Counted from the first letter of the stretch, positions 21,935 to 33,832 are shown. The stretch: DNA of 64,000 nt from Shinisaurus crocodilurus (GCA_021292165.1 CM037880.1:206920255-206984254), one strand, 5' to 3'. Program-made: numbers and translations. Notes: a model not told the origin generated them from the letters alone.

Positions 21935-24286
21935 AGATGAGTCTGAGAAGTAACAGCTTTCCTGGGAGTTCCCGTTCAAGCTGAGATTTGGACTAAGGTT
22001 TTTCTGAGCAGTGCTGTCTCCAGGTTTTGAGGGACCTTGGACAAGATCCAAGTGGTCTCCCTGCCTGAGTGGGTCTACCTCCTCCTCATTTCTACCCATT
22101 CACTTGCCCACTTCCTCTGGACCCAGCCTGCATGGCAACCTGGAAGAAGAGAGTAAGGGCAAGGAAAGTGAGGGCTACTGTTCCTGTCACTGCTTGCTCA
22201 CTTGGAGAGGAAAGATGAACAGGCAGTGACAGCAAGGTTGAGAAATGCAGCCAGAAGGCCCCAGGGATTGGAAGTGGGCCTACATATGTTGATTTTGACC
22301 TCTTAAGTTGATGCTGACCCCTTATGCTGATTTTGGGTTGTAGCTCATGCTTTTAAATGCTTTGCCACAGCAGCTCTGATTTCTCTTCCCCTTCTCTGAT
22401 GTCTACTATCTCAACTTCCAATTGTTCCCACAGCAACAACAACAAATAAAATGAATTCCAGTTTATAAAAATCCTGTGATGCGATTTAATGAGAATTTCA
22501 GGGTCCATCTGGAGTTTGCAGAGATCTCTGTGGGTGAAATCTGCAAGTCCCATTTCACACAGAAGAACAGAAGTTGGGAAAGAAGAATCAGAACTCACTT
22601 ATTTCTCTCCTTGCATCTCACTAGTCTATGGGGAAAGCCCTCATAAAGCTAGTGAACAATTTTGGAACCACGAGATCTAGAAGGGGAAAAATATTTATTT
22701 ATATTGTATTATTTGAGTTACTTGATTTTAAAACAACGTATGTTACATAATTTAAAAGAATGGTCAGGGTTGGAACATTTAATCAGTAGATTAATCCACT
22801 AAAGCTTTAGTGAATTAATCAGTAGGGGCTGATTTTAATTGGGGAGATTTGAGAGTTAAGGGAATGCTCATTTATTTTTTTTGAAGGTATTTTGGCTCAA
22901 GTGTTGTAGGGCCCAAACTAGATATGATGCAGGAGATCTGTGAATGGATCTTCTCCCTACACAATTGTCTTCTGCTAAAAGCAGCCATATGTTACGATGC
23001 TTGCTTGGGACATGTGTCTCTATCCACATTTGAAACTTACTTGCCCATGTTCAGGGAATAAGTCCCTTTGGGATATGGATGTCTGAGGGACGTAAGCTCA
23101 GTTAGTTCTAGCAAAGGGGATCTCTTCCCTATGAGGCCCCAGATCTATTCTGCCTGAGGACAGATTGCTAGTTTGTCCCAGAAACTAGCATGTTAAACAA
23201 AATACACAGGAGCACAGCATGCATGTGCGTAACACATCATTGTGTCCATCAAGCACAAGGCAGAAATACGTTAGCATCTTCCAGATCATTGTTTTGAATA
23301 AAAAGAAATAGAAACAATGTGTTGACAGCAGATAAAGTGGACGTTTCCATGTTTTCAGTCTCAGGAGAGACTACATTCCAATGTCACAATGCAAGATGCA
23401 ATATCAATAAATAAAAAATTAACCATGAGGCAGTCAGGCGTGCTGAGTTTCCCTTAAGACATATTAAGTAGTTGTTCAGTAAGCAAATCATTATTGCCAC
23501 TGGACTACAAAAATGACAGTAGGGTGCTCAGGTTGCGTAGCATTTCAGATACTTATTAAAGAATCCGCTGTAATACAATTTTATTTGTCAGGAAGGCTTA
23601 AGGCTAGTTGAACGGAACCTTTTCTTTAATATAGAAGAATGTTCTAGGGGGAATTCAAGAGGGAGTAAATATGTTGGGAATAAAAAAAGATAACAGGAAC
23701 AAACCTTTATATTTTGTATATCTTGGGCCTTTGAAGATAAGAAGTATAGCAAAAGGTGAAGTACATCAGCAGTGATCAATTGGTTGTTTTTTCAAACATT
23801 TTAAGTAGTGTTAAAAAAAAATAGGCTCCCTTTTCAATGATCTTTTAGGACCACTTACAAAAATGTTCCACTTACCATATACAGTATCCTAATTTCCCCT
23901 CACCCTCAAATACTTTTGCTTTCCCTCAGTGATATCATCATACAGCCAAAGGAAATCTGATTGGTTATGTACTGTTGTGAAGTCATCACATTTACTATGT
24001 GATCCTTGATTGGCTAGGATATTGCAGGAAGGAATAAGGAACAATAACCAAGTGAAACAGGGATTTTAAAGGGAAGTTAAATATTTGCACAGAGCTAATA
24101 TTTTTCCATCTCACCAAAATTTCTAGTTCCAACCTGAAAATCTAATGGGAGACTGTTCACTGCCATACTAGAAAGTCATTAGTTCCACAAAGATACTTAA
24201 AGGGGTTCTAATCTTTTCTGTATATGTGTGATAAAAGCACAGTAACCTGCATTATTATGCTATCCTCAAGCGTTAACCTTCTAAAG
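21935..24286. other. Unrecognised sequence, no gene seen
   Basis: This is a 2.3-kb stretch of ordinary base composition without a recognised repeat or a coding signal. A/T-rich words dominate from 22690 to 24280. Confidence 0.4.
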
Positions 24287-24421
24287 TAGGGGTGGGCAAC
24301 TTGTGGCCCTCCATATGTTTGGCGTACAACTCCCAGCACCCCTCACCATTGGCTATGCTGGCTAGGACTGATGGGAGCTGTAGGCCAAAACATCTGAAGG
24401 ACCAGAAGTTACCCACTCCTG
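24287..24421. mobile_element. hAT MITE with 8-bp TSD
   Basis: The 135-bp element begins TAGGGGTGGGCAACTTGTGG (first base changed from C) and ends GTTACCCACTCCTG. The flanks TTCTAAAG (24279-24286) and TTCTAGAG (24422-24429) agree at seven of eight positions. The inside holds the TACAACTCCCAG/GGGAGCTGTAGG palindrome common to the small MITEs here. Confidence 0.85.
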
Positions 24422-24663
24422 TTCTAGAGGACCTTACTATGTCCACGATTTCTCAGTTGGGAGAGTCTATGGGCCAGCTGCTATATTTTTCAGTTACAAT
24501 TATTTTGACTGCATATATACTGCATTATTTTGACTGCAGATGTCAAGATGCATACATTTTGAAATGTATATCCTTCAACATGCAAAAATGACAAAATATG
24601 ATTTAAAAAATATCATGGAAGAGAAACTGTCATTCTAATAGATGACTGATGTATTGCTCTTAG

Positions 24664-24752
24664 GTTGCAATCCTAAACACACTTACTTGGAAGTAAGCCA
24701 CACTGAACACAGTGTGACTTCCGAGTAAACAGGCATCGGATTGCATGGCACA
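24664..24752. repeat. Small palindromic repeat
   Basis: GTTGCAATCCTAAACACACT, TGGAAGTAAGCCACACTGAA and the inverted GTGTGACTTCCGAGTAAACA, GGATTGCA form an imperfect palindrome of the type seen at 2721 and 61908. Confidence 0.55.
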
Positions 24753-24801
24753 CGATGGATACAACTGAACTGCTTCTCTGGCCCTTCTGTTCTTGGCCAC
24801 A

Positions 24802-24850
24802 AAGGCTGCAATCCTATATGCACATTCTTGGGAGTAAGTCCCACTGAATT
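24802..24850. repeat. Left half of a small palindromic repeat
   Basis: GGCTGCAATCCTATATGCAC and TTGGGAGTAAGTCCCACTG are the left arm only. The right arm is replaced by the SINE body that begins at 24851. Confidence 0.5.
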
Positions 24851-25021
24851 CATGAAACTCACTGGGTGACTTTGGGCCAGTCACTGACTCTCAGCCTAAT
24901 CTACCTCACAGGGTTGTTGTGAGGATAAAATGGAGAGGAGGAGGGGGATTATGTAAGCCACCTTGGGTTCCTTTCAGGAAAAAAGGCGGGGTATAAATAT
25001 AATAAATAAATAATAAATAAA
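24851..25021 (+). mobile_element. Sauria-type SINE without tRNA head
   Basis: The copy begins CATGAAACTCACTGGGTGAC and contains the conserved body CTCACAGGGTTGTTGTGAGG and the tail GGGGTATAAATATAATAAAT. The tRNA-derived head is absent. It starts at the same internal base as the copy at 41895. Confidence 0.8.
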
Positions 25022-25073
25022 TTGTGATAGGGTTGTGTCAAAGGATTGTGCTGTAAGATCCCTGTCTTAGGCA

Positions 25074-25320
25074 GGGATGTCAGAGAAATCTGCAAAGGAT
25101 TCAACTGAGTTTGGATTCTATTAATCCAACCTGCAGATTTCACAGTGGACCATTTCTTAACTTTTTTTGGGGGGGTTGCGCAAATTCAAACTTGCGGTAA
25201 TATGCATTAGTGCTCATGTGCACTTGTGCTAATGCTCATTCACGCTAATGTGTACTAACACTAATGTGAATTAGTGCTAATGCATATTTGCGTAAGTGGA
25301 ACAAAATTCTCATATATCCC
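25074..25320. mobile_element. TA-flanked AT-rich MITE (GGGATG ends)
   Basis: The sequence starts GGGATGTCAGAGAAATCTGC after CA and ends ATATATCCC followed by TA. The inside has repeated GCTAATG/CATTAGC words between 25205 and 25290. The end type matches the element at 49560, and weakly the foldback family. Confidence 0.45.
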
Positions 25321-25322
25321 TA

Positions 25323-27434
25323 AGAAAATCTAATTCCATCAATGCCTGGTGAATGGAACAAAAGATGCCTGGCCCTGACTATCCATGAAACACAGATATA
25401 ATGGATTTAACTAAATCCATACATTCTCATGAGCTAATGAACATATAGTTGAATTAACTGCTATTCTGTTATCTCTGATGGTCACTTCATGCAACTAATT
25501 TGAGTCTCCCCCAGTTGTTCTGTCCATACGATCAAAACTACATGCAGATGGGGAAGGAGCATGGTGCTACATCTGCTGGCTTTGCTTGCTCTACGCATAA
25601 GGGCTCCCCACATGGTTTAGATTAGAACCCTGATCAGTTCCCCGCTTCAGATCTTCAGCCCCATTGCATTGACTGTAATTGCATGAAGGGAGAACAACTG
25701 AAGAGGGGATTGTGTTTGCTGAAACTCGGAATTGAATGGATTTATGCAGAGATCAACATATAATGAAATCTAAGACAAGAGGAAAGTTGTGAGCTGGGTA
25801 TGTGGTGGAGTAGTAACATAGAGTCTACAGAATAACCATTAAGACGAACAAGTCATTGTTGCCACTGATTTCGGCAGGTGTCGAGGCCGTACTTCCCTTC
25901 TTCCTGGATCCTCTGCCCTACCCCCCACTGTGTTTTTAGCATCTAGGCTTTTAATGTGTGGCGTGTGTGTGTTATATCCACATTACTTTTTTTTTATTTC
26001 TTCCTCCCGGAAAACCAATATTTTTTATGCTGCATTTTATTGCTTTTGATACTGTATTTCAACATTGTATTTTATTCTTTTATTTTCTGTGGGTCACCCA
26101 GAGAACATGCGTTATTGGCGTGCGGGGGGACATACAAATATAGTTAATAAAGAAATGGTTCCTATAGATTTACAAATCTTACTGATACTTTTCTGTGAGT
26201 GACCTTATCAGATGGCAATCTGGACTCTCAGCTTTTTGTACAATTGTTGCTCTACCCCCAAATGAGAGTAAATTAGAAAACTCTTTGAAAATAAGTACAT
26301 TTTATCAGTAGTACAGATTGATTGATAAAGTTACATTGAATTACTTTAGCATGTGTTTGGATCAAACTGGTAGGAATTAGAAGGCATCTTTACATTTAAA
26401 TTGTTGCTGATTAGCCAGTTTTACCTTAATAACTCTATGATAGTGACCGCCTTATCTTGCCCCGTAATTTTAAAATTAATGAAGTAATCATTTATCCTGG
26501 TCTCTTTCTGTGTTCTGCTCAATTACCTCAGTGCTGAAGGGTACTTTGCATTTTTGCTGGTCCATTAGTCCTCATATCATGCTCTTTCTGGACTTCTCTG
26601 CTCCACTAAGGAATAATTAAATCGAGTCTTTTAGCGTCTTTATAACCTTGGAACATAAATTTCCCTTTTCCAAATAGTTTAACCTGATATAGAAATGTCA
26701 CTTGGCTCACTGGGCTGCTTTTCTTTCCTCTTGTTTGCTATTTCCCTTGTTCTGTAAGAGTTGCCTCAATCAGCCAGTTAACTGATTTTTACATATGGCA
26801 CTAATCCTGCCATTTCCTTGGCTAGTGCTTTAACCCATGGAATATCTGCACAGGCTTTGGGAGATAGGGAACATGTGGTTCTACCACAGAAGACCATTGT
26901 AGACTAGAGGCTTGGTGTATCACCTCTTCTTCTCTGCTAGTGTCAATCTCTCTTTCTCCTGGTTTGGAGAGGTTTCTCTCCAAGATGTTTCTTTCCTCTC
27001 TGTGTATGTCTAATCATGGTATCCTTGGTACTGCCTTTGGGAGGGGAATGTTTAAACTTGCCCACCTGATACGGGAATACAGGAAAGATAACATCACTAC
27101 CTACACTGAACACTTACCCATATTATGCTGTATATTTATTGTATCACTGCCCTCCAAGGTTGGTCATGGATGCACACGTACACAGCACAGGTGAAACCAT
27201 ATAGCCTGAATAGTATATAAGTCCCAGGAAACCACTCCAACAGGGAACCTCAGCCCAGGCAGCACCGTGGAGCAGCATTGTGCAAGTCGGCCAAGGGGTC
27301 CGTCCATCATCTTCCCAGGGCTCCAGATGACTGAAGGGGCCTAAGCATGCGTTCTATATATATAACCTGTCGATTTCTCTGAGAATTATTGGAGAAATTT
27401 CAATAAAATTAGCCTCTTTTCCTTCACCATTTTT
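25323..27434. other. No gene; possible conserved non-coding block
   Basis: The portion 26390-26760 lacks repeat signatures and has homeodomain-like words (AATTAATGAAG, TAATCATTTA, CAATTACC, GAATAATTAAAT). No coding frame is supported. Regulatory function is only a guess. Confidence 0.25.
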
Positions 27435-27436
27435 TA

Positions 27437-27558
27437 GGGGTGGGTGACCCGCCCAGCACTCGACTTGTGGCACATGAGCCAAGCCCTCCCACTGCGCGAG
27501 CCAAGCCGAGGGAGAGCGCCAGCTGAGGTGCTCGCTGGACTTCCGGGTCCCTGGCTCT
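27437..27558. mobile_element. Fragment of GC-rich foldback element
   Basis: After TA at 27435-27436 the sequence reads GGGGTGGGTGACCCGCCCAG, and later GCCAGCTGAGGTGCTCGCTG then GACTTCCGGGTCCCTGGC. These blocks match the left side of the foldback elements at 30415 and 51072. It stops where the palindromic core would begin. Confidence 0.6.
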
Positions 27559-28045
27559 ATGCACAAAATGCACAAAATGAGTTGTGAGATATTATATTTT
27601 GGTTTGCTTGTTCTGTCAAGCCAGGTTTAAATCAATGCACTTCTGAGCTCTGGAAGCGCAGATTTTCAAGGGCTAAAATGGCACCCATGGGTTTCATTGC
27701 CTTTGCAAAGTGAATGGTGATTAAGCAGCTATCTGCAATTTTCTTGCTTCTGAAAATGAACAAAAGTAAATTCTGCCTGTTTCACCTTTGGAGGTGTGGA
27801 TCTTTATGAAACAAATAAGGTAGTAGCCAGTCGTTAGATCTCACTCTCTCTCCCTTCAAAAATCAACCTGTTTTGTTTGCTTGGGTACTCACATGAACAA
27901 GTCGCAGTTGTTAGCTCTTTATAGTCTGAATGAAAAGCAAATGTGAAAGCTTGATGGCATTTTTTCTGAGCATTTTCTGCTTTGGAAAACTGGGCTCTTT
28001 CAGCAGTAGGGGCACTCAAAGGAAAAAGCTAATATCTTTCTAAAG
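27559..28045. other. Unrecognised sequence
   Basis: No gene or repeat family is recognised. Confidence 0.35.
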
Positions 28046-28118
28046 CAGTGTCCTCCAACCTTGGGTCCCCAGATGTTTTTGGCCTACAACTCCCAGCATG
28101 CCCCAGCCAGCTATGCTG
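28046..28118. mobile_element. hAT MITE, left half
   Basis: CAGTGTCCTCCAACCTTGGG, then TCCCCAGATGTTTTTGGCCT and ACAACTCCCAGCATGCCCC, match the left arm of the element at 8195. The right arm is missing. Confidence 0.65.
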
Positions 28119-28262
28119 TTCTAAAGGCTCTCTTCTGTCATGAAGAAGCGTTATTTTGCTTTACTTCATCTAGATTCCTCTCAGGATCATAAGGACCAAG
28201 ACTTGCTGGGAAAATAGAAAGTGAGTGGAGCAAGGCAGTGGCCCTGATCCGAACAGGCAAAG

Positions 28263-28295
<33 letters not shown>
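28263..28295. repeat. (TTAG)n microsatellite
   Basis: About eight TTAG units. This is not the vertebrate telomere unit. Confidence 0.9.
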
Positions 28296-28978
28296 ATCCA
28301 AAGTGACAACTGGAATGTTCACTAACTTGATCATTAAACTTTCACATGCATATCATGGCTGTAATAGTTTATACAGTTGTTGATGTAGTATGAACTTAGT
28401 TACAATTGGCCTGCATTTCCATATTACTTAGCCTTTTATCCTGAGAATTGAGATAGCACAAAATAATCAAGTTACGATGGGGCACATTCCTGCTTGAAAC
28501 TAGGGGTGTGCAAGAGCTCTGTTTTGCTTTGTTTGTTTGTTTTATACTCAAATTCACCCCATTCGCATCTCCGAATGCCAACACAAACGTGAGCACATTC
28601 TTGTGGAAAAGCTCTCATGTTCCTGAACTTGCATTTGTCACCACCCAGAAAGCTTCAGCTCATGGGCAGTATAGAAATGAAAGAAAGAGAAAGAGAGGGT
28701 TCGAAAAATGCACACTTTTTTTAAAAAATGTGCATTTTTCAAAAATAGGGAATGTTCATGTTTTAGTCTATGGAGGAAAGAGTACATTTAGGTGCATGCT
28801 TAAAAAGAAAAGTGTTCTGAGATGCACACTTTTCCCGTTTGAATGAAAAGAAAAACAGATCATAAACCAAGATGGGAGTGAGGCTGACCGAGCGTCGAGG
28901 TGGAGCTTGGAGAACCATGATGAACTTGAGCCTGGCTGAACTCAAAACCCTGCAGATCCACTGCCAGTCAGTATAGAT

Positions 28979-29090
28979 CACCCTTCCCCAACCTGGTGAC
29001 CTCCAGGTATTGTGTACTACAACTTCCATCATCTCTGACCATTGGCTAATGTTCCAAAACATCTGGAGGGCACCTGGTCAGAGAAGGCTG
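28979..29090. mobile_element. hAT-like MITE
   Basis: The left arm CACCCTTCCCCAACCTGGTG and the right arm CACCTGGTCAGAGAAGGCTG are inverted, with TTTTGGA-type spacer words between. The flanks GTATAGAT and GTTTGTAT match only partly, so the TSD is doubtful. Confidence 0.6.
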
Positions 29091-29174
29091 GTTTGTATCA
29101 ACTAAGATGTTACGTTATGCCAATGTTCTTCCATGCCAGCTCATTCATTTTTTCAGGAGACATGTCCCACCAGC

Positions 29175-29225
29175 TGGGGCTAATGGGAGTTGTAGTGCAA
29201 CACATCTGGGGGGCAGCAGATGTGG
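29175..29225. mobile_element. Fragment of hAT-like MITE
   Basis: GCTGGGGCTAATGGGAGTTG then TAGTGCAACACATCTGGGGG matches the right arm of the small MITE family (compare 46335-46378). Confidence 0.45.
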
Positions 29226-29245
29226 GCAAGGCTTGATAGGCAGTA

Positions 29246-29303
29246 CTGAACAAGATGGGGCAATGATGTGACTTGGTGTAAGGCAGCTTCCCTTGTTCCT
29301 AGG
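29246..29303 (+). mobile_element. 3' fragment of tRNA-Ala SINE
   Basis: GAACAAGATGGGGCAATGAT and GTAAGGCAGCTTCCCTTGTT followed by CCTAGG match the last 55 bases of the SINE at 3026-3230. Confidence 0.5.
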
Positions 29304-30068
29304 AATAGCTTGCCTCCTGCAAAAGGGTTTACACTGTTGCTGTTCCTTTCACATTCCATTTTTTTTTTTTTTTTTAGCAATATTCCTTAGTGGTGACTTA
29401 TTGTGGCTGCAGTGAACCTGAAACAGAAGCCCATTCATTCCAGACCACACCATCCCAATTTTGTCTTTGGACAATGTTTCTGAGGAAGGGAACTGGTTTA
29501 GTCCTGTGGCACAACATTCCCTGTCTTTATGAAGACAACGGTCACATCTTCCAGCCTTTGTTCCAACTGGTAGCATGGATCTGATGATGAAAAGCCCTTT
29601 AAAGGATCTGTCATCCGGCTCATGGCGGCTTTCCTTTTAACATCGATTTTTTGCTTTCTCATTCAAACCAAGCAGTTGATAGTTTATGTCTGCTGCCAGT
29701 AAGAATAAACTGCCACCCACTTCGTTCATGAGAGCTGAAATCAACATTAAGTGGAAAGTGGCTGAATATGGGATAACTGATCCCTTTCAAGGCTCCTTTA
29801 CTTTATTTCCAGACTGCTGCTGGTGGACAACAAATTGCTTCTTTGAGAAATTGGAACTAATTGACATCCTTGTTGGCAGCCTATAGGCAGAACACAGAAG
29901 GAAAGGACAAAATGGGCACGAAATCGGAAGTAAGTGGACATCTGAAATAATCTTTCAAGCCAGAGTTAAATGTCACTCATGGGGCAAACTGGAGAAGCCA
30001 GTTGCTCTGCCTGCTAAATCCTATAATTCTCATGGGTAATACTGCAGTACTTCCATGCTTTCCATTTC
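29304..30068. other. Unrecognised sequence
   Basis: A T-run lies at 29359-29376. The rest shows no gene or family. Confidence 0.35.
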
Positions 30069-30256
30069 ATAGGAACGTAGGAAACTGCCTTCTACAGAGG
30101 TCAGACCATGGGTCCATCTAGCCCAGTACACTGACTGGCAGTGGCTTTCCAAGGTTTCAGGCAGGAATTTTTCCAGCCCTACCTGGAGATGCTGGGCATT
30201 GAACCTGGGACCTTCTGCATGCAAAGCAGGTGCTCAGCCACTGAGCCATGGCCCCT
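30069..30256 (-). mobile_element. tRNA-Ala-derived SINE
   Basis: On the minus strand: CATGGCTCAGTGGCTGAGCA, CTGCTTTGCATGCAGAAGGT, CCCAGGTTCAATGCCCAGCA, then the body, ending TTTCCTACGTTCCTATG. It is the same family as 3026 and 7604, with head, body and 3' end all present. Confidence 0.8.
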
Positions 30257-30414
30257 ATCTTTGCCTGCCAGTGTGGCTCTTTTGGACCACCTCCAGATAT
30301 GTATCTATTCCCAACCTATTGGGCATTGCAGCAGAAAATAAGTTATCTTTTAAACACTGGAGATGGAATTATTATGCAACAGGTGGACATTTTATTAAGA
30401 AAAATACTGATTCA

Positions 30415-30806
30415 GGGGTGGGCTATCCACTGAGACCTGATCCGGCTCTGGCTCGGCAGATGCTGCTGCTGCGCCTGCTGAGCCAGGCTGGAAGCTGGTG
30501 CACGCCATGCTGCTCGACGGACTTTTGGGTTCCCGGCGGGTTGCTCTTTATGTGGAAAATGCCTTAAGATACATCAAAAGCGGCCACCATTTGAGCAAAT
30601 GGTGGCTGCTTTAGGTGTATCTTAAGGCATTTTCCACATAAAGAGCAGCCCGCCGGGAACCCAGAAATTGCTTCCCTGGCTGGACTTGGGAGAACGCAAG
30701 TCGATTTGGGGAAGGAGGTAAGCGGGACAGAGTTGGGGGGGGGGGTTTGAGCCCAGCTAGTCTGCCAGATTTCCACCCCCCCCCGAACGAAATCCTCACA
30801 CATCCC
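30415..30806. mobile_element. GC-rich foldback element, core type C
   Basis: The element starts GGGGTGGGCTATCC after CA (TA in other copies) and ends CACACATCCC followed by TA. Its centre 30527-30662 is a near-perfect 136-bp palindrome with arms beginning GGGTTCCCGGCGGG and a stem containing TCTTTATGTGGAAAATGCC. The part outside the palindrome shares TGAGCCAGGCTGG and similar words with related copies. A G-rich run at 30735-30747 precedes the right end. No open frame of note is present. Confidence 0.75.
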
Positions 30807-30976
30807 TATAATGGTTACCATGGTGATGGGATATAAGGCTTTTGTGCCCAACACTCTTTTGAAGAGACAATGCCTGGTGGGGACATTTTTCTGAGCCTTT
30901 GGAATATGTCATAGAATGATTTAAGATCTTTTCAGTTCTTTTGAAAGATCTCAGATCATACAAGCTAATATAAGGC

Positions 30977-31014
<38 letters not shown>
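30977..31014. repeat. (GAT)n microsatellite
   Basis: About 12 GAT units. LINE copies at 41174 and 36000 also end in (GAT)n, so this may mark the end of a lost LINE copy. The following 31020-31100 resembles the 3' region of an L2-like element. Confidence 0.9.
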
Positions 31015-31016
<2 letters not shown>

Positions 31017-31102
31017 CAATTTATGAGGCGCCTTAGATGAAGCTCTCAGGGCAACATGCACAATAAAAACTAATACAACAAAACCAATGATAAAACACAT
31101 CA

Positions 31103-31103
<1 letters not shown>

Positions 31104-31138
<35 letters not shown>
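31104..31138. repeat. (AT)n(AG)n compound microsatellite
   Basis: About ten AT units change directly to about seven AG units. Confidence 0.9.
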
Positions 31139-31375
31139 TTTTAAAAGCAGCATCAATAATTAAAAAAAATTTCTTTTTTAAGAGATAAATATCCCAACCG
31201 CTAAAACATGGGAAAAATAATTTTAAAATGCATTAATAACCATATCATTAAAAATAAAATAAACAACAGTTAAAAATTCTTCTAAAAGGATGGTCTTCCC
31301 CACCCCACTATGGTGAGATGTACTATATAATGTATTTCTATTTAAATGACAGTGATAATTTATAAATGTGCACCT

Positions 31376-31506
31376 ATATGTATGTGGGCAGGATAAGGAT
31401 CGCCTTAGGAGCTAACTAGTCTCACTCACTTGGCATTGTGGAGTACTGAGAGGGGTGCCCTTGAGGAGCTGCAGCTAAGGAGAAGGGGTGATGTAAATGA
31501 CTGTCG
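31376..31506. repeat. Possible LTR-like segment left of the 5S SINE
   Basis: TGTATGTGGGCAGGATAAGG and ATCGCCTTAGG share GATAAGGATCGCC with 41658-41672 and nearly with 20355-20368. Together with the AATAAAGC-containing segment 32496-32690 beyond the SINE it may be an LTR, but ends and TSD were not found. Confidence 0.3.
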
Positions 31507-32494
31507 CTGCAGCTTACTCTGGCTCAGCTTGTCTGAGTGTAGAGAGCTAAGCAGGGTCAGGCATGGTTATTACTTGGATGGGAGACCCCTCCTCTAGTTT
31601 CCTGCATTGAGCAGGGGGTTGGACTCATAGAATCATAGAATCATAGAATAGTAGAGTTGGAAGGGGCCTATAAGGCCATCGAGTCCAACCCCCTGCTCAA
31701 TGCAAGAATCCAGGTCAAAGCATCCCTGACAGATGGCCGTCCAGCTTCACCTTGAATGCCTCCAGAGTGGGAGAGCTCACCACCTCCCTAGGTAATTGGT
31801 TCCATTGTCTTATTGCTATAACAGTCAGGAATTTTTTCATGATATTCAGGTGGAATCTGGGTTCCTGTAACTTGAACCCATTATTCCGTGTCCTGCAAAC
31901 TGGGATGATCGAGAAGAGATCCTGGCCCTCCTCTGTGTGACAATCCTTCAAGTACTAGGAGAGTGCGATCATATCTCCCCCCAGTCTCCTCTTCTGAAGG
32001 CTAAACATGCCCAGTTCTTTCAGTCTCTCCTCATAGGGCCTTGTTTCCAGTCCCTTTATCATCTTTGGTGCCCTCCTCTGAACCTTCGCCAATTTGTCTA
32101 CGTCCTTCTGAAAGTGTGGTGCCCAGAACTGGACGCAGTACTCAAGATGAGGCCTAACCAGTGCCGAGTAAAGGGGAATTATCACCTCACGCGATTTGGA
32201 AGCTATACTTCTATTAATGCAGCCCCAAATAGCATTTGCCTTCTTTGCAGCCACATCGCATTGCTGGCTCATATTCAGTTTGTGATCTACCACAATTCCA
32301 AGATCCTTCTCACTTGTAGTATTGTTGAGCCACGTGTCTCCCATTCTGTAACTCTGCATTTGGTTTCCTCTCCCTAGGTGCAGCACTTGGCATTTATCCC
32401 TGTTAAATTTCATTCTGTTGTTTTTGGCCCAGCGCTCCAGCCTATTGATGGCCTTGTACGCTCCTTCCAACTCTATGATCTATGAATCTATGAA
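31507..32494 (+). mobile_element. 5S rRNA-derived SINE with CR1-like tail, split by CR1
   Basis: The left part has TGTCTGAGTGTAGAGAGCTA, AGCAGGGTCAGGCATGG and TACTTGGATGGGAGACC, the order of 5S rRNA, followed by CTGCATTGAGCAGGGGGTTG and GACTC from a CR1-like 3' end. It breaks at 31626 and resumes at 32447 with GATGGCCTTGTACGCTCC and CTATGATCTATGAATC. The intact copy at 58729 shows these two parts joined. A CR1 on the opposite strand fills the gap. Confidence 0.8.
31627..32446 (-). mobile_element. CR1 LINE 3' part nested in a 5S SINE tail
   Basis: The 3' end at 31627 shows ATAGAATC repeats, the complement of the CR1 terminal octamer repeat. On the minus strand 31955-32470 encodes RT C-terminal blocks also found in the CR1 at 51844: MKFNRDKCQVLHLGRGNQMQ, LGIVVDHKLNMSQQCD and LIPLYSALVRPHLEYCVQFW with IIPLY here. 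A frame break lies near 31950. The 5' end is truncated inside the RT region. Confidence 0.85.
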
Positions 32495-32495
32495 T

Positions 32496-33400
32496 CCTCC
32501 GGATCAGGGTGGGCTGGCCCAAATTACAGTGCACATAGTTGCCTGACAGCCTCAAGAAGTCGCGCAGTCATTTCCCAAAGCAGATCTGTCAGTAAGTTTA
32601 AATAAAGCTTTGCCCTTGTTCAATTCGTGCACCTATGCCTTGCCTCTTTATTTCTGGTTTCTGGGTTCAAAAGACACCATCACTTGAATGTGTCTCCTCC
32701 CCTTCCCCATGCAGTGTCTTTTATAAGATCTAGTTTCCAGTTTACAGCAACCAATGTTATAGGAGCCTTCTGCTTTCGGTGACCTCTTTGCTCCTCTTTT
32801 TCTATTTATAGTTCGGTTTTCTTGAGCTCACTTCTTGGTAGAGCTGTCAGTGTAACCAAGGGAGAGGAGGGGGATCGAGCCTTAATCGTTCAGCGGAGGG
32901 GGGGCAGACAACAACTCGTCCTTAAGCACTTTCTAGAAATGCTCTGTGATGGCTGCCTGGAGCACAACATCCCAGTTGCTTAGAAAACATGCTGCTCGGA
33001 GAGGATGTACACATTTTAAAACTCCTTTTACATATATAGGCCACTAAGTTTCCTTCTGTTGTCAACACTATGTGAGTTCTTCGTAGAGTTTAATTGTGCT
33101 TTCTGCACAGGAACAGCTTGCTGTAGCCTGTAGACAGCAAGGAGATTGAACATGGGTCTTTTCTGTGTTGGCATCCATCCTGCTTGGTGCACAGAAGGAT
33201 GCACGTGAAAGGGCATAGTTACCCACCCAGCACCCACACAACCACCCACCTGCCATATTGATGAATGTTTACCGGATCATCTGGCCTTGGAATTCAAGTC
33301 TGGTGGCCCCGTATTGTGCCAAGCCAAGGCCATTTTTGTATTGCTTGGGGTGGGGGGCAAATGGCCTTTTTGCGGGGGGGTGATCTCTGCCCAGTATTGT
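32496..33400. other. Possible LTR remnant, then unrecognised sequence
   Basis: Positions 32560-32665 carry AATAAAGCTTTGCCCTTG followed by a T/C-rich stretch ending TTTCTGGTTTCTGGG, like the R and U5 part of an LTR. The rest up to 33400 shows no gene. Confidence 0.3.
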
Positions 33401-33459
33401 TAGTGACAAGGTAACTAGCAAGCAGCGACAACCTTCAGGGACTGGCGGGAACATGCCCC

Positions 33460-33832
33460 CCCCAACCCTCCCAGAGGTTGCACCCCTGCCGCCGCCGCAC
33501 TATCGAAACTTGATGGTTCGGCAGAAACACGGAAATATAGCCTCCTTTTAAAAGACAAAAGTGGTGCTTTGCTGCCAAAATTCAGCGGTGCGTTGAAATA
33601 GGCCCTGCTTGTTGCCGCCGCGTTGCTAAATTTCAGCAGCAACCCCACTGCATTTGGCTTTTAAAAGGAGGCTGTCTTCCCCCCCCCCTCGCTGTTGTTG
33701 TCATGCTGCCAAATTTCAGCAGCCATTTTGGTGGGGCACAGAGGCAGGGGCAGTGGGGGGGGGTGCACACAAAAAAAGAAGAAGGCCGGGGGCACTGCAT
33801 GCAGCGCCAAGCCACATGTTGAGCACCCCTGG
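33460..33832. mobile_element. Probable hAT element, left end unclear
   Basis: The right end CACATGTTGAGCACCCCTG resembles CATGTTGCCCACCCCTG of the elements at 13063 and 21663. The inside repeats TTTCAGCAGC and GCTGCCAAAATT words also seen at 13130 and 48225, and two inverted TTTTAAAAGGAGGCT stretches (33536 and 33660). I cannot place the left end. Confidence 0.4.

Noticed and set aside
28263..28295. Interstitial telomere repeat
   Set aside because: The unit is TTAG and not TTAGGG.
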